Source of the DNA: Bacteroidia bacterium
Lineage (GTDB): Bacteria > Bacteroidota > Bacteroidia > Chitinophagales > Saprospiraceae
Direction: 5' to 3'
Assembly (NCBI GenBank): GCA_030430845.1
Contig: JAUIKE010000084.1
Span: 1 to 34,972 of the forward strand
DNA: 34,972 nt
Below the pieces are notes generated by a model that was not told the DNA's origin, did no database searches, and saw nothing but the letters and a program-made list of their open reading frames with translations. This document shows positions 14,916 through 24,300 of this stretch, piece by piece (position 1 is the first letter of the stretch; the number at the start of each line of letters is the position of its first letter). The translations under genes and the position numbers were made by a program.

Positions 14916-16487
14916 ATGAAAAATATTTATCAAATCAAAAAAAGAAAATCTCTATTACCCTGCTTCCTGATCTTTCTGGTCGGTGGGCTTTGGGCCCAGG
15001 TGGGAACTATAGATACCACCTTTGGCAACAAGGGGGTCGTCCTGACCGATATCAATGCGGGAAGTCAGGACCGTATACATTCGTTAATGGTTCAACCCGA
15101 CGGAAAGATCGTCGCAGTAGGAACTTCCTACAAGGGACGTAATTACAATGGCGCATTGATCCGCCTACTGGAAGATGGTAGCTTGGACCCTGACTTTGGT
15201 ACGGGTGGAATCGTTACTTTGGATTTCGTAAGTGATGTATTTTTCTGGGCAGCTGCGCTGGACAAGAACCAAAATATCATCGCGGCCGGATTAGGCAATG
15301 AGGGTGATTTTATAACGGCCCGCTACCTGCCGAATGGTTTGCTGGATGAATCCTTTGGTACCGATGGAATCGTATTGGAAGATTTTTTTAGTGGTGAGGA
15401 CTATGCCAATGCTGTTGTCATTCAGGCCGACGGCACGATCGTAGTTGCAGGAGCCGGTACTACAACCAATAATCCGAACGATTCGGGCCTCGCGCTAATC
15501 CGGCTTAACAGCGACGGATCGCTGGATACCACCTTCGGCGACCAGGGCAAAGTGCTCACCCCAATGGGGCCGGGTTGGGAGGAGATTAAAAGCCTGGTGG
15601 TTCAAGCCGATGGCAAGCTGATTGCCATCGGAAATACCGATACAGCTGGTGATGCTAAGTTTTGTTTGGCCCGCTATCATCCGGACGGCTCCCTCGATCC
15701 CACTTTCGGAACCAATGGAATTGTGGTGGACTCTTTCCTTAGCGGCTATAATAACGTGCAATGGATAGATCTGATGCCGGATGAAAAGATTGTCCTTGTC
15801 GGACGGGCAGGCCAGGAAGAGGGTGTTGCCAGATACCATACCGATGGTAGCCCGGATAGCACCTTTAACGGCACCGGGAAGCTGATGATCGATCCTGCAG
15901 TTAGATGCAATGGCCTCAGCTCGGGATTGGTTACAGCGGACGGGAAGTTACTGATAGGAGGGAGCGCCGGCGCGACAGGTAGTTTTTTGTTAGGAAGAAT
16001 CAACCCGGATGGAAGCATCGACACCACTTTTGGGGATAATGGCTTTCTAAAGAACCGGATTACACTCAATTCCAGCAACATCAATTCGATGGCCGCTACT
16101 CCGGATGGGAATTTCTTTGCAGCAGGTTACGGTTCCGGTGAGGTTGTCGGCAATTTCAGTTTCAATTTTGCTGTGGTTAAATACCTCAACGGGCTGGAGG
16201 TAGTAGGGACTCAGCAATATACTAGCCCTGCCCAGGAGGTACTGGTCTACCCAAATCCCATTGTGGACCAGACGGTGCTGTACTACAACCTTGAAAAGGA
16301 ACAGCGGATCACTATTCGCTTGCTGGATGCCGTCGGCAAACCCATCAAAACCTTTGTCCAGGATCAATGGCAGGCGCCCGGCAGCTATCAGCAAGCAATC
16401 ACTATCCCCGGCACATTGCCTTCGGGATTATACCTACTTCAGATCAGCTCGCCGCATGGGCAGGTTTCTATTAAGGTAATGAAGTAG
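14916..16487 (+). CDS. Delta-60-repeat beta-propeller protein with T9SS C-terminal sorting domain
   Basis: 523 aa from the ATG at 14916; the frame is open further upstream into the previous gene, but only this start gives a proper signal peptide (basic MKNIYQIKKRK, hydrophobic core, cleavage near LWAQ). The body repeats a unit of about 55-60 residues with the pattern DGSLDxxFGxxGIV followed by VQPDGKIVAVG, the delta-60/DUF5122 propeller repeat; I count about seven. The last 80 residues (VYPNPIVDQTVLYYNL ... LPSGLYLLQISS ... VKVMK-like end) are a type A T9SS sorting domain, so the protein is expected on the cell surface or released. Ligand unknown. It lies 67 bp after lectin paralogue 5, and no ACAATAGT site precedes it. 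Confidence 0.9.
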   Translation: MKNIYQIKKRKSLLPCFLIFLVGGLWAQVGTIDTTFGNKGVVLTDINAGSQDRIHSLMVQPDGKIVAVGTSYKGRNYNGALIRLLEDGSLDPDFGTGGIVTLDFVSDVFFWAAALDKNQNIIAAGLGNEGDFITARYLPNGLLDESFGTDGIVLEDFFSGEDYANAVVIQADGTIVVAGAGTTTNNPNDSGLALIRLNSDGSLDTTFGDQGKVLTPMGPGWEEIKSLVVQADGKLIAIGNTDTAGDAKFCLARYHPDGSLDPTFGTNGIVVDSFLSGYNNVQWIDLMPDEKIVLVGRAGQEEGVARYHTDGSPDSTFNGTGKLMIDPAVRCNGLSSGLVTADGKLLIGGSAGATGSFLLGRINPDGSIDTTFGDNGFLKNRITLNSSNINSMAATPDGNFFAAGYGSGEVVGNFSFNFAVVKYLNGLEVVGTQQYTSPAQEVLVYPNPIVDQTVLYYNLEKEQRITIRLLDAVGKPIKTFVQDQWQAPGSYQQAITIPGTLPSGLYLLQISSPHGQVSIKVMK

Positions 16488-16576
16488 ACAAAAACAGCTA
16501 ACATTCACGAAAAGCAGATGAATATGCACCGAATAATAATTGATTTTTTGTTAGCTACTGGACAGCAAGCTTATTG

Positions 16577-16799
16577 GCGTTAAAAAAATAAGCGCCTAAT
16601 CGTAGCGCACGCTTCAGCTTGCCCGTACCATAAGCTTTAGCTTGTATAAAGGTTAAACTTATTCGGCGGTTAAAAATTAAATGCCAATCAGTTTGCCTAG
16701 ACCATAAATTTCGTTAGCAAAATGAAATAAGCAAGCTAAAGCTCGCTTTCCTGGCAAGCTGAAGCTTGCTGTCCGATTAGGCACTTACTTTTTTAACGC
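16577..16799. mobile_element. MITE-like 223-bp inverted-repeat element
   Basis: The left arm from 16577 (GCGTTAAAAAAATAAGCGCC, then TAATCG, GCTTCAGCTTGCC, GCTTTAGCTTG) reappears inverted at the right end, finishing at 16799 (AAGCTGAAGCTTGC, CGATTAGGCACTTACTTTTT, AACGC). The arms are about 70 bp with a few mismatches and enclose about 80 bp with no reading frame. This looks like a miniature inverted-repeat element or a long hairpin repeat. It fills most of the 405-bp non-coding stretch between 16488 and 16892. A fragment, GACAGCAAGCTT just outside at 16561, repeats part of the right arm. Confidence 0.6.
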
Positions 16800-16805
16800 A
16801 AATCA

Positions 16806-16861
16806 GGCGCACACCCCTTTTAATTTTCTAAAACGAGAGCTCAAGTTCTTTAAAAATTACA
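16806..16861 (+). promoter_or_regulatory. Decayed copy of the terminator + ACAATAGT promoter cassette
   Basis: GGCGCACACCCCTT followed by a T-rich stretch and ACGAGAGC (16833-16840) aligns without gaps over 40 nt to 10844-10883 (second half of the palindromic terminator plus the first half-site of promoter copy 4), with 8 mismatches. The second half-site and the -7 box are not recognisable, so it is probably inactive, or the target of a diverged regulator. It lies directly before the first giant HTCS gene. Confidence 0.4.
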
Positions 16862-16892
16862 CTTACAATCAAAGAAATTCATTTATTTTAAG

Positions 16893-19800
16893 GTGTGTAA
16901 CCAATTTCGATTGATTGTAGTGAATTCACCATTTGAATTAGCCAGACTGTTCTTGTTCCTGCCGATTAATCGTCTCCTGGTGTTCTGCATTTGGGGACTA
17001 TTGGCTTTGCCATTAAGCATAACAGGGCAAGAAACTTTTAATTTTACTAATCTCAACCAACAAAATGGCCTGGCCAGCGATGCAATTCTATCAATACTTC
17101 AGGATGATCAGGGATTCATTTGGATAGGCACCGAAAATGGCCTTACTCGTTTTGATGGTCAAAATTTTCTGAGGTTTGGCTTTGATCCGGAGGATAATGA
17201 AAGCTTAACTGGAAATTCCATTTATGCCATATTTGAAGATGGCCGGCAGCGACTATGGGTAGGCACCTTAAACGGGCTTAATTTAATGATCAAAAGCTCC
17301 GGGAAGTTCAAACGCATTCCCGTTCTGGATCAGGAAGGGGAAGAAATAATCGTTCGGGTTAATGAAATATATGAAGATCATCAGAACAATATTTGGATAA
17401 CAACTGATAACAACGGGCTTTTTAAACTCAGAGACGCTCAAGCCATAGACCACATTTTAGCAGTTCCCTTTGCTTATCAAACCGATTCCCTTTCTTCCAA
17501 TAAACCTGTAGAAAAAATAGAAATACGGTTTGCTGAAGGAGAATATTTGTGGATTAGCACACAGGTAGGTATCGACCGGCTGCATATCCCCTCCGGGAAA
17601 ACAGAACATTTCCTGTTTCCGGGGAATGAAAATACGTTTGTTACCACAGGCCCTGGATTTAATGATCTGTTGGATGGGAAAGGAAACATTTTTTTTAATA
17701 GGGAAAGACAGATCTATTTTTTGGACATCAATGATACTGATCGGGGCATCCGCCCATTCGAAGATTACTTTTCAGAGCATCCCTTCAAACCTTCTCCATT
17801 TCCAGGGGGAGCTAAGAGAATGGAAATGGAAGGAGACCATAAATTAATTTTGGCCTCAAGGGAAGGTTTAATGTGGTTAGACCTGCTTACGGGAGAATCT
17901 AACTATCTTGATGAAAAAATATTTAATAAGCAGATATTCTCCTATTACCAAACTAATAATATCCTGCTGGATGATCAGGATAATATTTGGTTCGGAACTT
18001 ATGGAGGTGGGCTTACTGTAGGTTGGGAACGTAACAATTTCATCAATTTTTATGAAAACGATCCGGAAGACCCCACCTCAATTACTTCCGGCCAAATTCG
18101 CAGTTTGCTTAAAGACGATCAGGGGAATTTATGGGTAGCAACCCTAAGATCTGGTTTGGATAAATGCACACTTGGTCAGAACGGCAGGCTTGAGAGGATC
18201 CAAAGCTTTCAAACACTAAGCGGTGTACCGAATGAACTGCGGGACGTGGAGATCATCCAGCTGACGAAAGACCAGGAAGGGAAAATTTGGATATCCACTT
18301 CTCGCAAGGGACTTTACAGAGTAGATCCGCTTACACTCCAGTTTGAACATTTTTACAATGATGAGCAAACGTCACCAGCCAGTTCGATCAGCGAGAATCG
18401 AGTTTGGGGACTGGAGGTGGATCCCTCCAATAAAATCTGGGTAGGAACCTGGTCAAAGGGTCTCAACTACCTGGATCCGGAAAGCGGCCAGATAAAATAT
18501 TATACAGCAGGCCAGGATAATCGGCATTCTCTTTTGAGTAACTATATCCGCACTTTGTACCTGGAAAGTGATAGTATACTCTGGATCGGTGCCCGGGATG
18601 GACTTAGCAGAATGAATATTCAGGAAGGAACCTTTACTCATTTTACCAACGCTCCGGAAAATCCAAATTCACTTTCTAATAACTTAATATGGTGTATTTT
18701 TCAAGACCGGCAGGGAGACCTTTGGATCGGCACCAATGTCGGCCTCAATAGATTCAATCGCCAAACCGGACAATTCGAACGTTTTTTTGAAAGTTCCGGC
18801 TTGCCCAATAATACCATCTACGGTATGCAAGAGGATCTAAATGGAACACTATGGATAGCGACACAAAACGGACTGGCTATAAAGCTTCCAAACCAAACGA
18901 AAACAGCATTTCAGCCCATTATTTCGTCCGACGGTCTTCAGTCATCGGAATTCCTTCCTAAAGCCCATTTTTTAGATGAACAAACAGGAGTGCTGTATTT
19001 CGGAACGGTCAAAGGAATGGTTTCTATCAATCCGGAATTTTCAAAATATGATGATTGGCCGTTTAAGCCTGACATTCATTCTATTTCTATCCTTAATTTT
19101 TCCGATACTGAAAAAAAGGAGGCTCATTATTATTTCCTGAACGGGGAGGAAAAACAACTTACACTAGGCCACAAAGACAAGATTATCGAAATCACCCTGG
19201 CAGATTTGAGTTGGGACCTGGGAACCAAATATACCTATGAATATTACCTGTCCAATTTTAGTAATCAATGGCTGGAAATGGGGCAGGAAATGCTCATGAC
19301 TTTCACCAATCTGGCTGCTGGCCGTTACTCACTATTGGTCAGAAGAAAAAGCCTGGATCAGACAACTTCCTCTGAAGTAGAACTGGCCTTACTAAAGGTA
19401 CTTCCCCCCTGGTGGAAAACCTGGTGGGCCTACAGTCTCTATTTCATCGCTGCCGTCAGCATGATCATCAGCCTGTACCGCTACCAGTTGAACCGTCAAC
19501 TGCAAAGGCAAGAAACCGAAAACCTTAAGGCGCTCGACGCTTTTAAAAACGAATTATATACCAATATCACTCATGAATTCCGCACGCCCCTGACAGTTAT
19601 TAGTGGCATGGCCGATCAGATAGTAGAGCCTGTAAGAACAAAAGAATTGATCAAGCGGAACAGTCTCAGTCTACTTAACCTGGTCAACCAGATCCTGGAT
19701 CTGCGGAAAATGGAGTTAGGGAAATTAAAGCTGGACCTGGTTCAGGCAAATGTGATTCAATATCTGCGTTACATTCTAGCTTCTTATGAGGCTATGGCAG

Positions 19801-21155
19801 ACTTAAAAGGAGTACATCTTCATTTTCTCCCAAAAGAAAAGGAGCTGTTTATGGACTTTGACCAGGAAAAACTCCTGCGCATCGTTTCCAACTTATTGTC
19901 AAATGCCATAAAATATACACCGGAAGGGGGCAATGTCTACTTGATCCTGGAAAAAAGCGCTATGGAAAAAATGCCCGGCCAAAAAGTGGAGGCTTTATAT
20001 CTAAGGGTTTCTGATACCGGCATTGGTATCCCTATAGAAAAACAAGCCTATATTTTTGACCGATTTTACCAGGTACAAGACGAGTCCGATGACAAAAAAT
20101 ACAGATACGACGGCCCTGGTCTTCATTTAGGAAAATCCAGTTCTGGAATAGGCTTGTCACTCACCAGAGATTTGGTCACACTTATGGGAGGTAGCATTAG
20201 CCTTAAAAGTGCCCCTGACAAGGGTGCTTCCTTTACGGTGCTGCTGCCCATCAGCCGCGAGGCAGCTACCGTGGATGTAGAACAACAAACCGTAGAAGAG
20301 CTTTCCACTGCAGAGCATGATCTAAGGGGTATGAAAAATGAAATCGCGCTTCTTTCAACAAAGGCTTCTTCTCCTGAAAAAAGCAATAATCTCAGTCTGC
20401 TAATCATTGAAGACAACGCAGATGTTCAGGAATACCTGATGACGTTACTCGAATCTAAATATAATCTTTACCTGGCTAGTGATGGTCAGGAAGGCATTGA
20501 AATGGCATTCGATCACATCCCGGACCTCATCATCAGCGATGTTATGATGCCAAAAAAAGATGGCCTGGAAGTTTGTGATACGCTTAAAAAAGACGATCGC
20601 ACCAGTCACATCCCCATTATTCTATTGACCGCCAAGGCCAGTGTAGAATCCCGCATTCAAGGCCTGGAAAGGGGCGCTGATGCCTATCTGGCCAAACCCT
20701 TTAATGAGAAAGAGCTATTCATCCGCCTCGAAAAGCTGGCCGAATTACGAAGATTACTGCAACAAAGGTATCAGCATATCCACCCTCCTCCTGCCGATGC
20801 TGTTGTCCAAACAGCCGAACCAAGCGGCTTTGAAAAGGAAGATGCCTTTATGTCCAAACTGATGAAGACCGTAGAAGAACATCTGGATGACACCAACTTT
20901 GGACCTAACCAACTGTGCAAGTCTATGAGCATGAGCCGTTCTCAACTTCACCTTAAGATCAAAGCGCTGACCAATCGCTCCACTTCCATTTTCATACGGA
21001 CCATACGCTTGCACAAGGCCAAAGAGCTGCTGCAAAAAGGAGAACTCAATGTAACCCAGGTGGCTCATGAAGTCGGTATCGAAAGCCTGAGCTATTTTTC
21101 GAGGATCTTTTCAGAAGAGTTTGGGGTGAGCCCGCAGCAGATTATTTCTTCCTGA
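16893..21155 (+). CDS. Hybrid two-component system regulator (HTCS), Reg_prop sensor type, 1
   Basis: 1420 aa, with no ATG near the start; GTG at 16893 is used here and nearby TTG or GTG codons are possible. After a hydrophobic leader (ending near ITGQ) come many two-component-propeller repeats (LQDDQGFIWIGTENGL type, about residues 50-710), a Y_Y_Y domain (about 760-830), a membrane segment (about 845-863), HisKA with phospho-acceptor His894 (NITHEFRTP), HATPase (NLLSNAIKYTPEGG; DTGIGIP; GIGLSL), a receiver with Asp1216 (IISDVMMPKKDG; Lys in LAKPF) and an AraC DNA-binding domain at the C-terminus. HTCS proteins sense periplasmic glycans or other ligands and activate nearby genes. Everything needed for signalling is intact. 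The kinase-to-DNA-binding half is very close to the next gene. Confidence 0.93.
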   Translation: MCNQFRLIVVNSPFELARLFLFLPINRLLVFCIWGLLALPLSITGQETFNFTNLNQQNGLASDAILSILQDDQGFIWIGTENGLTRFDGQNFLRFGFDPEDNESLTGNSIYAIFEDGRQRLWVGTLNGLNLMIKSSGKFKRIPVLDQEGEEIIVRVNEIYEDHQNNIWITTDNNGLFKLRDAQAIDHILAVPFAYQTDSLSSNKPVEKIEIRFAEGEYLWISTQVGIDRLHIPSGKTEHFLFPGNENTFVTTGPGFNDLLDGKGNIFFNRERQIYFLDINDTDRGIRPFEDYFSEHPFKPSPFPGGAKRMEMEGDHKLILASREGLMWLDLLTGESNYLDEKIFNKQIFSYYQTNNILLDDQDNIWFGTYGGGLTVGWERNNFINFYENDPEDPTSITSGQIRSLLKDDQGNLWVATLRSGLDKCTLGQNGRLERIQSFQTLSGVPNELRDVEIIQLTKDQEGKIWISTSRKGLYRVDPLTLQFEHFYNDEQTSPASSISENRVWGLEVDPSNKIWVGTWSKGLNYLDPESGQIKYYTAGQDNRHSLLSNYIRTLYLESDSILWIGARDGLSRMNIQEGTFTHFTNAPENPNSLSNNLIWCIFQDRQGDLWIGTNVGLNRFNRQTGQFERFFESSGLPNNTIYGMQEDLNGTLWIATQNGLAIKLPNQTKTAFQPIISSDGLQSSEFLPKAHFLDEQTGVLYFGTVKGMVSINPEFSKYDDWPFKPDIHSISILNFSDTEKKEAHYYFLNGEEKQLTLGHKDKIIEITLADLSWDLGTKYTYEYYLSNFSNQWLEMGQEMLMTFTNLAAGRYSLLVRRKSLDQTTSSEVELALLKVLPPWWKTWWAYSLYFIAAVSMIISLYRYQLNRQLQRQETENLKALDAFKNELYTNITHEFRTPLTVISGMADQIVEPVRTKELIKRNSLSLLNLVNQILDLRKMELGKLKLDLVQANVIQYLRYILASYEAMADLKGVHLHFLPKEKELFMDFDQEKLLRIVSNLLSNAIKYTPEGGNVYLILEKSAMEKMPGQKVEALYLRVSDTGIGIPIEKQAYIFDRFYQVQDESDDKKYRYDGPGLHLGKSSSGIGLSLTRDLVTLMGGSISLKSAPDKGASFTVLLPISREAATVDVEQQTVEELSTAEHDLRGMKNEIALLSTKASSPEKSNNLSLLIIEDNADVQEYLMTLLESKYNLYLASDGQEGIEMAFDHIPDLIISDVMMPKKDGLEVCDTLKKDDRTSHIPIILLTAKASVESRIQGLERGADAYLAKPFNEKELFIRLEKLAELRRLLQQRYQHIHPPPADAVVQTAEPSGFEKEDAFMSKLMKTVEEHLDDTNFGPNQLCKSMSMSRSQLHLKIKALTNRSTSIFIRTIRLHKAKELLQKGELNVTQVAHEVGIESLSYFSRIFSEEFGVSPQQIISS

Positions 21156-21170
21156 ACGTGAAATATTAGG

Positions 21171-21271
21171 AAATAGGAGTCATGCGAATTAGGGGTAGAA
21201 GAGTTAGGAGGATGGTTCAATAGTTTTTCTTACTCAACTCATTAAACCTTTGATTCGCATGACTCCTATTT
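21171..21271. repeat. Perfect 19-bp inverted repeat between the two giant HTCS genes
   Basis: AAATAGGAGTCATGCGAAT (21171-21189) and its exact reverse complement at 21253-21271 enclose 63 bp. The same 19-mer occurs once more at 3955-3973 with one change. It may end a small non-coding element, and might serve as a terminator for the upstream gene. Confidence 0.55.
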
Positions 21272-21373
21272 ATGGGATTGAGAATAAGGTATTAATACCT
21301 CAAAATAGATTTTTCATTATATTTATCAAGCCTTATTATCATAGAGCTCTTCCTGTATTTGGGTTTAATTTGA

Positions 21374-24300
21374 ATGCTAAGCCATTATATGTTCATTCGA
21401 TTAAATTATCTGCAAAAACTGGTGTTCTTTAGGTTATTACCTGCTTTGTGCATATTGCAAAGCCTTGTTTCCTGTGGCCTGGATACGGAGGCAGATGCAT
21501 TAGCCTATGATACTCGTAAAAAGCAAGTACTCCGCCGGGCTCTGGATGTTACGGGTTCTTATCTCCTTAATCCAGTTACAGGAGATACGGTTGAGTTGGT
21601 TCTGGATGGAAATGGGAAGCCTTTTGAAGTCATGAAACCCACCTCAGCCAAAGGAAAGCTGGACGAGTTTTATCAACAGCATACGCAGGTGGTGCCTGCC
21701 CAATGGGAAAGACAGGAAAAGCAACTCAGCTCTAATATCCGTCCCATTCAGGTCGATCTGATCCAAAAACCTCTGGAGTATGATACATTGGCTGTGGTAA
21801 AAGATGAAACTTTTGTTTTAAAAAGTGCGATTGGAGATACCATTCTTACAGGCATCCCCTTAAAGATTGAGGGAAAAAAGACACCTGTCAAATACCCACA
21901 AGCTGTTTCAAGCCTCCCTCCTTTACTTCTTTACGACAGTGGAATGAACCTTAAACGCTGGGGAGTGGATCAGGGCTTAAGTACAGAGACTACTTCAGGT
22001 ATGGTTGAGGATAGGTATGGGAATAAGTGGATTTCTTATTTAGGAATGGGACTGAGTAAATTTGACGGGCAATCTTTTTGGCACTTTACAGAAAATGAAG
22101 GCTTACCTACTAACAACCTTTGGGGAGTATGGCAAGCCAGCGATGGCAAGCTATGGTTAAATGCGATCAACGAGGGAGTCATTGTTTTCGACGGGCACTC
22201 ATTTATCAATTACTCGGCAAAAGAAGGGTTTCCAGGGAATGGTATTAGAGATATATTCGAAGATTCCAAAGGGAATATTTGGTTGATGAGAAGATATGGG
22301 GTAACAAAATATGATGGAGAGCGCTTCACCCATTTTACCACGAAAGAAGGGCTTGTTGATAATATTATTATCAGAATATTTGAGGATAAAAAAGGAATGA
22401 TTTGGATGGTAGGATTTGGTAAGCTCAGCAGGTATGACGGAACCTCTTTCACCAATTTCGCCATTAAACATCCTGCAGGAACCGGCTACATTAATCCAAT
22501 ATTCGAAGACCAGAAAGGAAATTTGTGGCTTTCTTCGGAAAATGAACTTTTTAGATACGATGGGACTTCTTTTGCACACTTTCCCGCCAAACTAAGGGAA
22601 TTTAGATTGTACTGGGAAGAGGATGGCAGCACAGCTGATATATGGATGGGGTTCTATAGTAATCATATCTATAAATTTGATGGAGAAAGTTTCTGGGAAT
22701 ACGCCATTACAGATGAAATCGAAAACTCGTCACTCGAAAGAATAGAGAAAGATAAGGCAGGAAATATATGGTTTTCCACTGCCGGCTTGGGCATTTACAT
22801 GTTAAATGAAAACTCATTTAATAGTATAACTGGTTTAGAGGGCCAAACATCGAGAGGTAAAGAAAATAAGATATGGCTCGCCCTGGCTCCTGGTGAATTA
22901 AATAAATATGAGAACGGGCACATTTGGCGCTTAAAGGGAAGTAAGAAGCAAGCAGATATTGGCCCTATCCTTGAAGATAGGAAGCAAAATCTATGGATGG
23001 GGCTTTACAGGGGGCTGGCAAAATATGATGGACAAAGGATCACCAACTACAGGGCCGAAACAAGCCGGGATCTGTTTACGACCAGAGCTATTACAGAAGA
23101 CCATACTGGAAATATATGGCTTGCCCGAAATAATGGGGTGATCGTGAAATATGATGGAAACCAATTTATTCAGTATACCGTGCCGGACGGCGTGCCTCCT
23201 TACGGTTTTTCCTATTCAGTGGAGGATAAGGACCACAACCTTTGGTTTAGTTCAGAGGGCGGGGGCCTGGTAAAGTTTGACGGAACATCATTTACGGTAT
23301 TTTCGGAAAAAGAAGGCTTGAGTAGCAACCATATTATTTCGATGGCCGAAGATCAAGAGGGAAATATTTGGTTGGGAACCAATGGGAAAGGGCTGATGAA
23401 ATATGATGGGACCTATTTTACGTATTATACCGAAAAGAACGGATTGAACCATAATATCATTACTTCCATCACTGTGGATCCTAAAAACCAAATATGGGTT
23501 GGGACTAATAATGGATTAAATGTATTGATTCCGAGACTTGATCAACCAATTCCAGATCCGAATGTAGATATCGCAGATGCCTGGGTTCAGAGCGAATACA
23601 CTATTTATTCGTTTTCCAAAAAAGATGGCCTCTTGCAAAACAATATTGGATGGAATATGCTATCCGTAGATGAAGATAATGTTTTATGGGGTACATTTGC
23701 GGGGGGAGTTTTTAAATTAGATATTAACCGTTTTACAATACCTCAAACGCCTATATCGGTACAACTCGACCACCTGGATCTCAATGGGCATTCTATTGAC
23801 TTTCGCGATCCTAAAGAAAACTTGCCTACCGGGCTTAATTTCACGGAGGTTCCGGCATTTTTTAATTATCCGTCCAATCCTACATTTTCATACAAAAATA
23901 ACCACCTAAGCTTTCATTACTCCGCCACGGATTGGTCTGCTCCTCATAAAATTCAATACAGCTACAGAATAGCAGATTCTGGTAAAAGCTGGAGTGTTCC
24001 TTCAACAGAGTCAAAAGCAGACTTTCGCAACCTTTCTCCAGGTAAGCATACGTTTGAAGTGCGAGCAATGGGGCAATCCCAACAATGGGGCGAACCTTTT
24101 ATTTACCCTTTCCGAATTTTACCCCCCTGGTGGAGAACCTGGTGGGCCTACCTCTGCTATTTGATTCTGATTGCGGGACTCATTTACAGTCTTTATCGCT
24201 TTCAACTTCGACGTCAGTTGCAAAAGCAGGAAACTGAAAACCTCAAAGCCCTTGATGCCTTTAAGAACGAATTATACACCAATATTACTCATGAATTCCG

